DNA of 64,000 nt from Mytilus californianus (GCF_021869535.1 NW_026262690.1:17447001-17511000); one strand, 5' to 3'; positions 1 to 11,699 are shown, counted from the first letter of the stretch. Numbers and translations: made by a program. Notes: generated by a model from the sequence alone, not told the origin.

Positions 1-169
1 TAAACCATACAATATGACTATTGCATTTATTGTGTCAAAAAGACATTGTATCTACATCAAATGAACTCATATAATCAAGAATATTACTACTGGACGTTGA
101 CAAAATGAAGCTACGTTTTCCATGTACTGTAAACTGGAGAAGACCTATAAAATTATACCCACACATCTT

Positions 170-640
170 GTCTGTCCGTCTGTTTGTCTGTTCGTCGTTT
201 AACAAATAATTGTATTACATTTTTCTTAGGTACTACTGAACATAATAGCATAGAAACAGCATACTTAGTCCGGCTAGACAGTGATGGGTTGCAACATGTG
301 ACCACCTTTCGGATCTGTCAGTTATCTACTTCCTGTCTGCCGATACTGTTTTTCAATTTATTTTCAAGAATGTCGTCACACTTTTAACAAGTTTACTGCA
401 CAAAATTACTTCATATTTGGTCAGCAGCTGAAAACGTTTGTCCACTTTTCGGATTTGTCTGTCATATACTTTTTGTTTGGCGATACTTTTATCACTAAGT
501 TGAACTATCTTTAAAAGTGTAGTCACACTTTCCCCAAGTACATCTGAACAGAATTTCATATTAAGTCAGCCTCTTTGAATATGTCAGCGCGTTTTGAATC
601 TAGCAAACACATACTTCCTGTTTTCCGATGCATTACGAGT
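170..640. repeat. degenerate ~140-bp tandem repeat, about three copies
   Basis: The phrase CCACCTTTCGGATCTGTC at about 302 recurs as CCACTTTTCGGATTTGTC at about 442. ACTTCCTGTCTGCCGATAC at 329 recurs at about 469 and 613. The spacing is 140-144 bp. The copies have diverged and carry indels, so this is an old array. The short open frames on both strands here come from the array and resemble no protein I know. Confidence 0.6.
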
Positions 641-1157
641 GAAGGTATACTCAATACGACAACGCGTGCAATGTTCTTTTGTTTAACAAGCGATTACTGG
701 CATGGACAATAAGACATTTATTTATTGTGCATTATTTATATTGCGTATCTTCATATCAAAGCATATCATTTTTTTCAATATTATTGTTCAAAATCGTTTC
801 ATTCACCATACTCTTAATGTTTAACATTAATTGACAAATATTAAAAACTGAAACAAATTAAAAATAGATCGTATTCAATACATTTAATATGAATAATATT
901 TATATCTAAAGGGAAAGTGTTAATAGTTACTACAAAAACTTGTCTTTTAATATTTAATGCCCATAAAAGTAAACGATACGTTGGCTGTTGCAATTAAACG
1001 ACAATTCGAAGTGATTTCATAGTCTTTTATGTCTGTGGTGTGTTTTACTGATTTGAAGTAATATTATTTTATTTTCTATTTCATCATTATAAAACTATTT
1101 TTCTCATCAGTGAAATTACCCGAGGTAATGGAGAAAACTTAGTTGAACACCTGTGCC
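641..1157. other. no recognisable feature
   Basis: AT-rich sequence. I see no coding similarity, strong repeat or RNA structure here. Confidence 0.5.
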
Positions 1158-1196
1158 AAAAGACAGATTATATATGTATATATATAATCTGTCTTT

Positions 1197-1240
<44 letters not shown>
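1158..1240. repeat. perfect 18-bp hairpin followed by an AT microsatellite
   Basis: AAAAGACAGATTATATAT (1158-1175) is followed by a 4-nt loop and its exact reverse complement (1180-1197), then about 40 bp of alternating TA. The arm carries non-AT bases (GACAG), so this is more than simple-repeat symmetry. It could be an inverted duplication at a microsatellite or the remains of a foldback element. Confidence 0.75.
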
Positions 1241-1332
1241 TACGTCTGAACTAGTGACAACTCTACGACAGATTTTATCCATCTGATATTGTGTTATAGT
1301 TTTTATTATACATTCAATCAGAGACTTTATAT

Positions 1333-1683
1333 TTTGTTTGCGGTATATCATCTTTTTCGCAAGTTTATTGTTTTCTGTTTAGTATTAAATTTATAATTAA
1401 GATCCATTTGTTACATCGGTGATCCGTTTATTTGGCAATCGCCGTTTGCGGTATATCATCTTTTCCGCAAGTTTATTGTTTTCTGTTTAGTATCAAATTT
1501 ATAATTAAGATTTGGTCTTTTGGAAAATGTTGTTTGTGCTGTATTTAAACCCCTCTAACAAGAAATTTGTTTTGCATGCACACGTATAAAAATTGCGGTT
1601 TTTATCCAACGCAATCATAGGTTTGAACGTTGTTTTCAATTTAGACTTGTTTATATTTTTTCTTTTGGGCTTGTATTATATTT
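1333..1683 (+). repeat. dispersed repeat R1, partial tandem copies (left part)
   Basis: TTTGCGGTATATCATCTTTT occurs twice here (about 1338 and 1444), each time followed by the same 50-60 bp. The ending GAACGTTGTTTTCAATTTAG is the R1 end also seen at 2293, 30967 and 31500. R1 continues after 1988, because a 300-bp sequence has inserted after 1683. No protein similarity is recognised in R1. Confidence 0.75.
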
Positions 1684-1983
1684 AAAATTGAGAATGGAAA
1701 TGGGGAATGTGTCAAAGAGACAACAACCCGACCATAGAGCAGACAACAGCCGAAGGCCACCAATGGGTCTTCAATGCAGCGAGAAACTCCAGCACCCGGA
1801 GGCGTCCTTCAGATGGCCCCTAAACAAATATGTATACTAGTTCAGTGATAATGGACGTCATACTTAACCCCAAATTATACACAAGAAACTAAAATTAAAA
1901 ATGATACAAGACTAACAAAGGCCAGAGGCTCCTGACTTGGGACAGGCGCAAAAAAGCGGCGGGGTTAAACATGTTTTTTTGAG
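1684..1983 (+). mobile_element. 300-bp dispersed element inserted in R1, with a 4-bp duplication
   Basis: The uninterrupted R1 copy at about 30990 reads CTTGTATTATATTTGCCTTC. Here that sequence is split: ATTT (1680-1683), then 300 bp, then ATTT (1984-1987) and GCCTTCG. This defines both ends of a non-coding element that begins AAAATTGAGAATGG and ends in a T run plus GAG. A reverse-strand relative lies at about 37771-37860. No internal promoter or long terminal inverted repeat is obvious, so its class is open (small SINE or MITE). Confidence 0.7.
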
Positions 1984-1987
1984 ATTT

Positions 1988-2293
1988 GCCTTCGAGTTTA
2001 TATGATCCGTTCATCCTATTTTGACTCCTCAAAATTCAAGCGTCTATCCTAAATTGAGATAAATTGTATGGCTTTCCAAATACCGTTTCGATTCCTAGCA
2101 TCACTGAAGAGACATTAATTGTCGAAATCCGGATATGGTGTACAAAAACCTTTGCACCTTTTGTTTGCGGTATATCATCTTTTCCGCAAGTTTATTGTTT
2201 TCTGTTTAGTATTTTTATAAACGTAAAAAAACGTATAAAAATTGCGGTTATCATCCAACGCAATCATAGGTTTGAACGTTGTTTTCAATTTAG
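1988..2293 (+). repeat. R1 copy, left arm of an inverted pair
   Basis: Matches the R1 copy at 31000-31505 from the GTTTATATGATCCG segment to the GTTTTCAATTTAG end, with about 150 bp missing near 2210. It abuts an R1 copy in the opposite direction at 2293/2294. Confidence 0.75.
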
Positions 2294-2812
2294 CTAAATT
2301 GAAAACAACGTTCAAATATATATATACAAGTCTAAATTGAAAACAACGTTCAAATATATATACAAGTCTTAATTGAAAACAACGTTCAAACCTATGATTG
2401 CGTTGGATAAAAACCGTAATTTTTATACGTGTGCATACAAAACAAATTTCTTGGTAAAGGGGTCTAAATACAGCACAAACAACATTTTTCAAAAGACCAA
2501 AAAAGTGACAAAGTATATTTTAACAAAACGCATTTGACTAACAGGTCGAACAACGGATGTTCTTAAACCCTGCTGACTGTCATTGCCGATTGCCAAATAA
2601 AAAGATCACCAGATGTAACAAAATGGATCTTAATTATTAATTTAATATCAAACAGAAAACAATAAACTTGCGGAAAAGATGGTATACCGCAAACAAAAGG
2701 TGCAAAAATTAGTACACCATATCCGGATTTGGACAATTAATGTCTCTTCAGTGATGTTAGGAATCGAAACGGTATTTGGAAGGCCATATAAATTTGTATA
2801 TATATACAAATG
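2294..2812 (-). repeat. R1 copy, right arm of an inverted pair, triplicated end motif
   Basis: This is the reverse complement of R1. Its terminal motif CTAAATTGAAAACAACGTTC is present three times in a row (about 2294, 2330, 2369) with TATATA spacers. The rest of the element follows out to GGAAGGCCATATAAATTT. The junction with the left arm is a perfect 26-bp palindrome (2281-2306). The 105-residue frame on the minus strand is translated repeat, not a gene. Confidence 0.75.
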
Positions 2813-5045
2813 TATAATCATTATGTGTGTACAAGGGGCCAAAGCAGTTGCTTAATTTAACAGCTTCTCAAAATTGTCTACACTGGAAATCGCTTCTTTA
2901 CTGGCCTGACCTCGTAAGTTGAAACTGGCTATCGGGTTTGAAAAGAGATAAAACAAACAGGATATAATTATACAAACCATCTAGATATGGTAAAGAGGTG
3001 AAAACATAAAGATAAATACACAATACAGTTTTGAACAAAATGTTTAATTTAAAAAGAAATGCGCAGTCTGGTAAATGATAATAGCGTTCGCTCTTTAAAG
3101 ACAATGATTTAACAAGTATAACCTGGAGAAATAGACAAAACATGTTGTAAGCAGTTTTGAAAACATTAATATAAGTGTTTTAAAAGTAACCAACGCTATG
3201 ATTAGCCACACACAATGTCCAAGTAGACGTTTTATTCAACAACGTTACTCGTAACGTTGCAAATTATCGGGCGACATGCGAGAGAATAAACAGTAACAAT
3301 GCTATAACACATTATACAACGTTAAGATGTATAATACTCCGAATATCCGAGATACATACACGGATAGTGAACAAGATTAAATAATCGCTATATATACTGG
3401 ATGAGAACGGTGTTCATTGAATTTTGCTCCGATTCGAGAGAGAGAAAAAAATCATAAACATTGATGCATATTACGTCTAGTTTCAAAAGAAAAAAGATTT
3501 AGACTCGAAGATGCAATTCTTATATTATTTATTCGGACCAGAAAAAGAAAAATGATCTACCTTTCAGATGGTCACGTACGGACAATTCAGTAAAAGAGTT
3601 TTTGCAAGAGTTCTAGAGCGAAGAGCGAACCATTCCAAATGAACCATAATTTAACATGTCACGTTTTCATATATATCTCTCCAGACTGATTATGTAAACC
3701 AATATTATTGGTTAGCGTTCTTCATCTTTAAATTACTGTGCATTTTTCAACAACTAAGTCACAAGTCAAAACAATTATTTTTGTCTATTTCTGCGTTATG
3801 CATCTTGCGATGCTTGTAACTTTAGGTACGCTTAGCCGATTTTCACTGTGTTGGTTTGACAATTGAATTCTTTATCAAAATATCTGCAATGAAAACATTC
3901 CAAATTCTTATCTTGATTTGAGCTGTATTTAAGATTCAAAACCCAAAGACTAAGTAGTGATCCACATTTTAGAGGAAGGAAATAATTGGCACCACTGTAA
4001 ATCGTTGAGCGTAATGCATTGTAAAGTAAAAAAAACTTAGGATTGTATTTACAGACTAAGTGGTTATAGATTGAGTCTTGTAATCAGCAAAACATTTTCA
4101 GTTTTATTCATACGAAATAAACATTTTTGTTCAGATTAATGATTATGGAAAGCATTGTATAAAATTTACTATTTGTACTTAATTATCTTTCTGATCGCAT
4201 TCTACGCGATTATTCTACCTAGCTAATTATAATTTAACAAGAATATATAAACATGTTTTACATGAAGGGAAATATAATGATGACGCATGAACGTTGAAAA
4301 AGAGTGGTTCGCTTAAAGTTGAGAAAGAACAAACAATTAATATACTCTCGTACCGTATAACCCTGTAAATATTTGCTCCCTAACAAGGACTGAGGCTACC
4401 AATTTACATTGCAGTAAACGATAACCAACCTATTACTACTGGAATAAGGCAACAATTAAATGTCTAGCTATATAGATTTTATTAGATGAAATGAAACATT
4501 GGTAAAGTTATATATCATTTTCTCATTTAAGGAAATATCACAACAAAACAAGTATCAACGTTTTTATGAATAATCCATACAGATTTTTAGGCTGTTTTCA
4601 TGAATTTGTCAGGAAAATCTGCCTACAAAAATTAGAGTAAACGTTGAAAAAGACCAAACGAAATCATCTTCAAACTTGCATGTTGACACTATTACGACAA
4701 TCTTGTTTCAAAGTTGACACACCAATTGTTTATCCTGTGGTTATTACTTTGAAGACAAGAAGATCTAGACGGGGAAGCGTGGGGGATTTTTTTTTTTGAA
4801 TTTTCATAAACGAATGGATCGGTTAAGATTCCAAAATGCGGGTGCTTCCTATTAAAATCGCAAAATGCTTTCGTTTATGGAATCAAAAGTTTTAAATTCC
4901 AGGATACTTTGTGCTTTCTAATGATATACAGTTTTTTTCGTCCTTTACCTTAAAACATATTGAGTGAATACATGATAGTACAAAAAAAATATAATCGTAT
5001 TTTTTTGTACCGTTCCATTTATCTTGGTGTGTGATTTCCTTCAGA
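2813..5045. other. no recognisable feature
   Basis: Two kilobases of AT-rich sequence with only short open frames (none above about 81 codons). I recognise no repeat family or protein motif. There is a small inverted repeat of A/T runs at 4978-5010 (GTACAAAAAAAATA and its near complement). Confidence 0.45.
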
Positions 5046-5049
5046 TAAG

Positions 5050-5412
5050 GACCCCTAAGGGTTGACTGGGTATAGACATTGGGTCATCCCTTGGTCTTGG
5101 GCAGTAAATCGTCACCAAAGTGAGGCGTCTATTTGACTGTACGGGATGTATAAATTCGAAGCCTTGTCCGGTTATAATGGGGACGTTAAATCCGCTGCCG
5201 TATGTAGGTAGAGTAACACGTTCTTTTCACGTTATGAACCGTTGCAAAAACATTTCGAGGTGGTCTGTATGTAGCCTGTTGCCTATTTACCTATCATCCT
5301 GATCGACCCTATTACAGGATCTACCTATTATTTTTATTGTAAAATTGTTCTTGTCCTGAACATGCATTTAATATTTGCCACTGGACGTTAAGCAAACAAC
5401 GATCAATCAATA
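5050..5412 (+). mobile_element. SINE, family S1, copy 1
   Basis: Shares its body (GGCGTCTATTTG, GGGACGTTAAATCCG, GTGGCCTGTTGC-like) and 3' tail (CTGAACATGCAT, then TTTGCCACTGGACGTTAAGC, then CAATCAATCAAT) with copies at 28698 and 44735. The tail is also shared with a tRNA-headed SINE at 48149. The tail and its TCAA repeats suggest mobilisation by an RTE-like LINE. V-SINE or MetaSINE membership is possible but untested. Confidence 0.75.
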
Positions 5413-5419
5413 AAATAAG

Positions 5420-6030
5420 GCTTTCCATATCTGAACTATAATTATTGGTGCGACAATGGTATACTAATATCGCTAATGTTATTAATTATTAATAAGCTCG
5501 TGCTTGCGCATATGCTCTGTATGGAAATTAGGGTTTTATATCAAGGTATGATTTTTTAACTTCGTTTTTGTTATCTCTTCTCCAAATTTTGCAAGCGCCC
5601 ATTTCTTCGATTCCAAATCTTACTAGTTGTTATTTGTGGTGGGTTTTTTTTCGAGATTGTTGAAAGATATTCTCTTTCTTTCTATTGTTTTTTTTGCTAG
5701 TTTCCGATTAAGTTAATTCCGATTTTTCCAAACCCTAGTTTGCTGTCGTTTTTTTTTTTTTTTTTTATTGGCTCCAGACTAACCACTTTACTATCTAGTT
5801 GCTCAACATTGTTCTATAGTACTCGTGTGCCTTGTATGACTTCTACTCTTGCACGCTTTGGGCATTTAGGGGCTTTCTATGTGAAGAGATGGACGTAGTA
5901 ATTGTGGTTGTTATAATAAGGATTTGATATAAGGGGATTGCATAAATAATACATAATAAGCAATTAACCATTTTTGGAGTGTAAAAATTTCTTTGGATGT
6001 TTTAGATAAATAACGTGTTTTTGATGGTCC
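5420..6030. other. no recognisable feature; T-rich runs
   Basis: T-rich with a 20-nt T run near 5750. It may be the decayed 5' continuation of the RT remnant that follows, but I see no clear motif. Confidence 0.4.
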
Positions 6031-6034
6031 TTTT

Positions 6035-6660
6035 GATTCGGTTGACAGTTTTGACTTTTCCACTCTTTACACTACACTTCCACACTATCTTATCAAACAA
6101 AAGTTTTACTATTTGATTAAATGGTCGTTCGAAAAATCTAATTGCAAATTTATTTGCTGCAACTCATATTAAGCCTTTTTCTCAAACGAGAAAGGTAAAT
6201 ATGCTAGATATACTTACTGGACGTGTGATGAGATAATTACGGCCATACATTTTCCCCTTGTCAACATTTATGTACCTTTCGGCAATAAAGTTTATCGACA
6301 TATTGTAGGTATTCCCATGGGCACCAATTGTGCCTAATTAATAGCAGACTTATTCCTGTACTGTTATGAATCACAGTTTATGGCCATACTCAGTAAAGAC
6401 CCGTCTAAATTCCATTTAAATGATAAATTCAACAACACTTACCGTTATATTGATGATATGTTTTCGTTAAATAATCAAAAATTCTCTAAATATACTGCAG
6501 ATATATTTACCCACAGCAACTTACTTTAAATAAATCAAATATAAATAGCAATAAGTGTCCTATCCTAGATTTAGATATTTCAGTTTTACACCAGAAACTC
6601 TACTTAATTTTTCTTTCCCTATTGTTAATTTTCCTTTATGCGGGATGCATAAGTACTGAG
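6035..6660 (+). pseudogene. reverse transcriptase remnant, Penelope-like type
   Basis: This is a decayed fragment of a retroelement polymerase that would copy RNA into DNA. Three RT motifs lie in one frame. Motif A is FDFSTLYT (6050-6073). Motif B is GIPMGTNCA followed by an in-frame stop and LIADLFL (from 6308). The catalytic motif C is YRYIDDMF, with YIDD at 6446-6457. After motif C come CPILDLDIS and PIVNF-like segments, typical of this family in molluscs and cnidarians. The frame between motifs A and C is kept over about 400 bp apart from at least two stops. Frameshifts follow after about 6510 and the fragment fades near 6660. I place it among Penelope-like RTs from memory of the family, not from a search. 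The segment at 22890-23400 is the downstream part of the same protein type. Confidence 0.8.
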
Positions 6661-6828
6661 CCACGCCAAAAGGATATTACAAAAAATGGACTAAACAGTA
6701 AAGATTAATAATTTACAAAGACAAATAAAAGAACACTATAACACGTAATTAAGATGATAAACAACGTCAGTATCTAGAATAAATGAGTGACCAAATACAC
6801 CTAAAAGATATTAGTTTCATAAATTCTG

Positions 6829-7035
6829 TAAGTTTGGAATCTGATGAATGTAAATTTGGAACTAACACATTTCAAGTTGGAACTGAGAAACATGAAATGT
6901 CAAGTTGGAAGTAAAACAATGCCAGCTGAATCTGAGAAATATCAAGTTTGAAATAAGAAATGTCATAATAAATTGACATGAAATGACTGCCACTCTAAAT
7001 GAACTTTAGACAAAAGAAATATGACAGCCAGCTTG
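6829..7035. repeat. degenerate short-period repeat of an AGTTGGAACTGAGAAATGTC-like motif
   Basis: Repeated variants of AAGTTGGAACTGAGAAA and AAATGTCAAGTTGGAA occur irregularly about every 18-25 bp. The same motif builds arrays at 16325-16465 and 40995-41180, so it belongs to a dispersed, degenerate minisatellite family. Confidence 0.6.
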
Positions 7036-7104
7036 AAATTGAAAATAATAACATAGAGAGCAATGGGACAAATAATTAGTAGAGTGCCTCCTATGTGCTT
7101 TGTC

Positions 7105-7425
7105 TATATACCATTTTGTTTTTCTTTTTTTACATAGTTGTTTGTTTTTATAGTGATTAAGATTATGACACAATTGTTGTCAATATAATGGAATTGTATG
7201 CAACTTTCAAACATGTGAGAGGTTTAGCTAGCTATAAAACTATGTTCAATCCACAATTTTCTATATAAGGAAATGCCTGTAACAAATCAGGAATATGACA
7301 GTTGTTTCCACTCGTTTGATGTGTTTGAGCTTTTGATTTTGCCATTTCATAAGGGACTTTCCGTTTTTAATTTTCCTTGGAATTTGGTACTTTTGTTATT
7401 TTACTTTATTGTCATAATAATGTTT
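7105..7425 (+). repeat. dispersed repeat R2, copy 1
   Basis: Aligns with 58165-58520 over the whole stretch, including GTTTGTTTTTATAG, GATTAAGATTA, GTGAGAGGTTTAGCTAG, TGACAGTTGTTTCCA and GGGACTTTCCGT. It lies about 450 bp downstream of the RT remnant in the same orientation, so it could be the 3' untranslated part of that retroelement. That link is inference. The 74-codon frame here is translated repeat. Confidence 0.7.
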
Positions 7426-7429
7426 AAAT

Positions 7430-8690
7430 CGGTGAAGAAAGTATATGCATTATGTGATACACATGTACCGGTGGTAAACGATTTTTTCAGACAATAAATT
7501 TAAGGTATATTGCTCTGATATTTATTATTGCTTATTAGCTCTTTATTCTTTATTCAAATATTAAAAGATTCTTTATTACCTTCTGAGAAAAAAAAAAGGA
7601 TACATATTCAGGACAGTATCGTTGCATAAAACGTAACTTTGAATAATTTTTCAACATGAACTCTTAGAACTGTAATTCTGAGACGATCTATTGGAAGAAC
7701 TTCAATTACGCGATCCATACTTGATCCATCATCACATTTTACAAACAGATTCAATTCTTGATGTAAGAACATCTTAAATGGAAATAAGTACCTCATAATC
7801 TTCTTTTTTCAAAGCTGCAAGCAGATATCAATTGACAACAGATACAATTAACGACTCGTGTCAATAGATGTTAACCTGTCAAAAGCTTTATCTCGTGGAA
7901 AGATTACGAATACATCTCATATTTCAGATCCTGTCTATTTTCGTCCATGCTGATAAATCTATTAGCTTTAAGGTCTTTGATTGCAGTTCGAATTATAAAG
8001 ATACAATTGAAAAGATAATGTTTCCATGATGCAAGATGCATCATTGTATAAATCCGATAGTTCAATCATTGTGTTCACTTTTACGATACATAAATTTTCG
8101 TCTGTTTGTTACTTATTTAAATACGCTAGGGTATAAAATGGTCCATAAAGTTAGATTCAGTTTTCAGTTTGAAAAACTACATTTGGTTGGTTTTTTTTAT
8201 AAATTTTGCTGGTTACAGCTGTCTCTCTGTCTATTATTTTGTTTCAAGACAATTCTGTTAAATTCATCCTCCAATGGTAATCGGATTGTACTCCAACATT
8301 CGGATACGTCTTTTAATTGTAATTGAAATTTACAATTGATCTTTAAATTACTACCTCGGTATAACTGCTCCGGTAACATTCTTTATATAGCGTAGTCTTC
8401 AATTTCTAAGACCGATATTAACATGTGGTCACTATTATATATTTACGAAGACGCAAAATTGGTTAATGTGTCGTAAAATAACTCACAATTTATAATTTAG
8501 ACATAATCATTCTTGTCAAGTTTGATTTATGTTGGTTCATAAGTTTCAGATTTGAAGATTTTTAGAACAAAAACTCAAATGATAGGTTAAAGTTGTCATT
8601 TAAAGGCATAGAACAAATCAATCAATTGGCAGATTCTTTTAATGACGACTTCTTTTTCTCTGTACAATAACTGTATATCAGTGATACTTT
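7430..8690. other. no recognisable feature
   Basis: Short open frames on both strands (96 codons at 8036-8326 plus; 62 codons at 7608-7796 minus) show no motif I recognise and no supporting splice or repeat context. Confidence 0.4.
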
Positions 8691-8699
8691 CTAGGATTT

Positions 8700-9390
8700 T
8701 AAACTGCTCGCTAACGTTTTCATGCCTTGTGGCAATCCCCAGGCGAATGTCCTTGAAGAGGTCGTTATTGACAGTGTATCGTGTCTCGTGACGTCCTGAT
8801 AAAAGATAGAGGAGTAAATTTAGACTTAAAAATGCGTTTCTCAGGCAAATCTTTTGCACTTGTTTGGCTCATACAAATGGGAGAACTTCATAATAACTGC
8901 GACCACAAATATATAAGTGTTCCCTTAAACCATTTGTCGTACTATAACGTTGAGTCTTTGATTTGTTGCTGTGAACTCTGAATCTCTTAATGAATTTCCT
9001 GTTGACCCTGTGTATGCTTCGTTATAGGTGTTGCAAATCACAATAAATTAGATTTTCGGAGCCAAAGTTTAAATTACTATTGGTTACTTTTTAGGAGTAA
9101 GGTTGATCGACATCAAATCGAGTTCTGATCAGTTGATTTGTCGGATTCTTTGGTTGTCTTTTGCTTTTTTTGCTCTGTATATTAATTATTTCGACTATTT
9201 TGTCACATGTAGTATCGAAAGTTTTGCTTTAATTATACTGAGCATATTAGTGTAGTGTGGATTCTGGGTACTTACAAAAGGGATATATCTCCATTTCGTT
9301 CCCGATTTATTGTTGTTCTGAGTTCAGTTATTGGTACGGCTTTTGCCTTTTCGATTGGGGTATTTATTAGATACCAAGGACCGTTTGTTT
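8700..9390 (-). pseudogene. GIY-YIG endonuclease region of a Penelope-like element (minus copy)
   Basis: On the minus strand this matches the plus copy at 9680-10410 segment by segment. A shared segment on the plus copy reads CCAATAACTAAACTTATAAC. Next comes the endonuclease core, read as CNTYNEAYTGSTGNSLRD. Last is a downstream non-coding piece (CACGAGAC, AATAACGACCT, GGCATGAAAACGTTAGCGA). GIY-YIG domains nick DNA during retroelement insertion. The core here has lost conserved residues and the frame is broken, so it is dead. The two copies face away from each other with their 5' parts together. Confidence 0.7.
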
Positions 9391-9679
9391 CCTCAAATTA
9401 ATCCACAATTCATCTAAACGTAACTTTATAATCTCCTCGTCGCTCCAAATTGTACATTTACGTCGAGAGAGACAGAATGAGATGTTCCGCTTAGCATGGG
9501 ACTGCAGACTAGATACTCATGCGAATCCGTGCTTATGCAGTTAATGTCTGATGCGATTTTCTGATCCATTTATCATCAAAATGTAAAAAAAAAACGGTAA
9601 TTTTGTGTTGCTACTTAAGATTACAAATTTATTTTAGATGGAATTACGGATTTATTTGTAGAAACAATTTTATCTTAGT
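9391..9679. other. spacer between inverted endonuclease remnants
   Basis: About 290 bp that is neither part of the matching arms nor recognisable on its own. Confidence 0.45.
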
Positions 9680-10410
9680 TATCGTAATAAATACCGGAAT
9701 ACAAAAAGCAAAGCCATACCAATAACTAAACTTATAACAACAATAAAAATGGAACGAAACGGGGAAATGATCCCTTTTGTAAGTACCCACAATGTGCAAA
9801 ACTCTGAAAATGATATACCAAGAACAGTTGTGGATGAACAGCAAAAGTCACCCTAAGAAGCTACAAATATACTTATCAGGACTAAATCTAATAACGATCA
9901 ACCTTCTTTCTACAGAATAACCGGATGTACCAATTAACGATGCGGTGTTTGTAAATATATTGAAATTGGATTAAAACTAACTTTGTCATATGGGAACAAT
10001 ATAACGCCCAACCGAGGTTTAAACTGAAACTCAGAAAAGCTATTTTTTTGTGTGGTTTACAACACATGTAATGAAGCATACACAGGGCAAACAGGAAACC
10101 CATTAAGAAAAAGATTCATACTTTACATGCAATAAATTAAGGACCCAACAGTACGATAAATAGATTTAAGTGAACACTTAGATGTTTGTGGTTGCGGTTA
10201 ATATAAAGTTTTTCCATTATACAAAATGAATGAGTCAAACGAGTACAAAAGACTTGCTAGAGAAGCGCATTTCATTCGGAAGTTCAAGTCTAATTGAACA
10301 ATACGTAATTACTCCCCTTTTTCATATCAGCACGTCATGAGACGTTGTCAATTACGACCTTGTCAAGGACATTTGTCTGACGATTGCAACAAGGTATGAA
10401 AACGTAAGCG
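9680..10410 (+). pseudogene. GIY-YIG endonuclease region of a Penelope-like element (plus copy)
   Basis: The translation across this stretch gives, in order: IPFVSTHN-like; a cysteine cluster CTN-stop-RCGVCKYI near 9930; and the endonuclease core YNTCNEAYTGQTGNPLRKRF near 10055-10115. It continues with KDPTVR, SEHLDVCGCG, KVFPLYKM and RLAREAHFIRKFK, ending near 10300. This order (zinc-binding CxxxxCGxC, then GIY-YIG with the RxR arginines, then the SEHLxxCG histidine and cysteine) is the layout of the Penelope-like endonuclease as I know it. Several in-frame stops and a frame change make it a pseudogene. The sequence after the domain matches the other copy too (ACGTCATGAGAC, GAAAACGTAAGCGA). 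No RT is joined to either copy here, so I cannot tell whether the source element had the endonuclease before or after the RT. Confidence 0.8.
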
Positions 10411-10529
10411 AAATTTTACAGTATTTTTATTGATAAATATTTAATTGCATTTGCTTACTATTTTATTTTGAAAATATTTATTATATGTACACAACTTTAT
10501 TTAACTGTTAAACGCATAAAATATGTACT

Positions 10530-11045
10530 AAATAAAGGCAACAGTTGTATACCGCTGTTCAATAGTCATAATTCGATTAAGCGAAAACAAATCCGGGTTA
10601 CAAACTAGAACCGAGGGTAACACATCAACTATAAGAGGAAAACAACGGAACAGCAAAAACACTGAACTGCAACAAAAACAAACGCCAACATACATAGAAA
10701 CGGACTATTTGATAACAATTGCCATATTCCTGACTTGGTACATGACATTTTAAGAAAAAGTGGTTGGTTGAACCTGGTTTTATGGCTAGCCAAACTTCCA
10801 GCTTATATGGCAATGTTAAAATTACCGCAAAAATGATAATATTACGTGACAGGAATACAGCACAAATAAACGCAAGAACACTCAGGACAGAGAAATACAT
10901 AGATAAATAATATGATAGTAAATTACAACATGTAAACCACAAAATAACAACGGACACCTCCCATGAATTTACGAGAGTACACCAGGACACCACAAACGAA
11001 GTATAAACTGCGCGTCATACGAATGTATCAACGCCACAAAAAGTG
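10530..11045 (+). repeat. dispersed repeat R3, copy 1
   Basis: Begins AAATAAAGGCAACAGTTGTA followed by ACCGCTGTTCAATAG. Related starts occur at about 38676, 49545 and 50208 (plus) and 57650 (minus). I recall this family as abundant in mussels. The 122-codon minus-strand frame at 10625-10993 is an antisense translation of the repeat, and I do not call it a gene. Confidence 0.65.
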
Positions 11046-11121
11046 AGGTATTTTTTGTGAAGTTTATATTATCACAGGTAAATTTCTAAAAATAGAATAG
11101 ATATGTTTTATTACAGACACG

Positions 11122-11247
11122 TACAAGAATATTAAATTGGGATTGAGTTTTTAATGGTGTTATTCTATGTATTTTCTAACCATGACACGAATATTAAAAT
11201 GGAATTGTGTTTGTAATGGTGTTATTATTTGTATTTTCTAACCATGT
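11122..11247. repeat. tandem duplication, unit about 63 bp
   Basis: CAAGAATATTAAATTGGG plus TAATGGTGTTATTCTATG and TATTTTCTAACCATG are repeated once, directly adjacent, with scattered differences. Confidence 0.75.
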
Positions 11248-11249
11248 CG

Positions 11250-11690
11250 GCTTTTCTTCTAAATCAAAACTGTGTATACACAAAAAATCTGTGCATAAAG
11301 TAGCTTTAAACTTAAAATCATATAAATGAAATAGCTGATGTATTATCTTAACTTCTACATACATATAGAAAATAAAAATAAAATAACAGTAATATAAGGC
11401 AAGATCATGCAAGATCAACCGTGAAAAAACACTTGAAAACAAACAACATAAAACAAAAACACTGTAGACGAACCATGAACGAGTAACTCGACTATACTGA
11501 CAAATAAGACATATGTGAAATGTACCGAAAATACAGAATTCAAACCACAAACGATAAGACATAATACTATATATAACTGGACTTACAAAAGAAACATCAT
11601 AACTAAATACATGAATGTTGAAACAAAGTCACGTCGTATAGCAATGCGAATTCATACTCGACAAAACAGTCATATTCGGGAATAGGTCAC
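11250..11690. other. no recognisable feature
   Basis: The 122-codon minus-strand frame (11194-11562) starts in the tandem duplication and is hydrophobic and AT-driven. I recognise no domain. Confidence 0.4.
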
Positions 11691-11699
11691 GTTCGGTAC

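Noticed and set aside
2175..2492. 105-codon minus-strand frame with repeated RNHRFERCFQ
   Set aside because: It is the translation of the inverted R1 pair and its triplicated end motif, not a protein gene.
10625..10993. 122-codon minus-strand frame
   Set aside because: It lies antisense across dispersed repeat R3 and shows only hydrophobic AT-driven residues.
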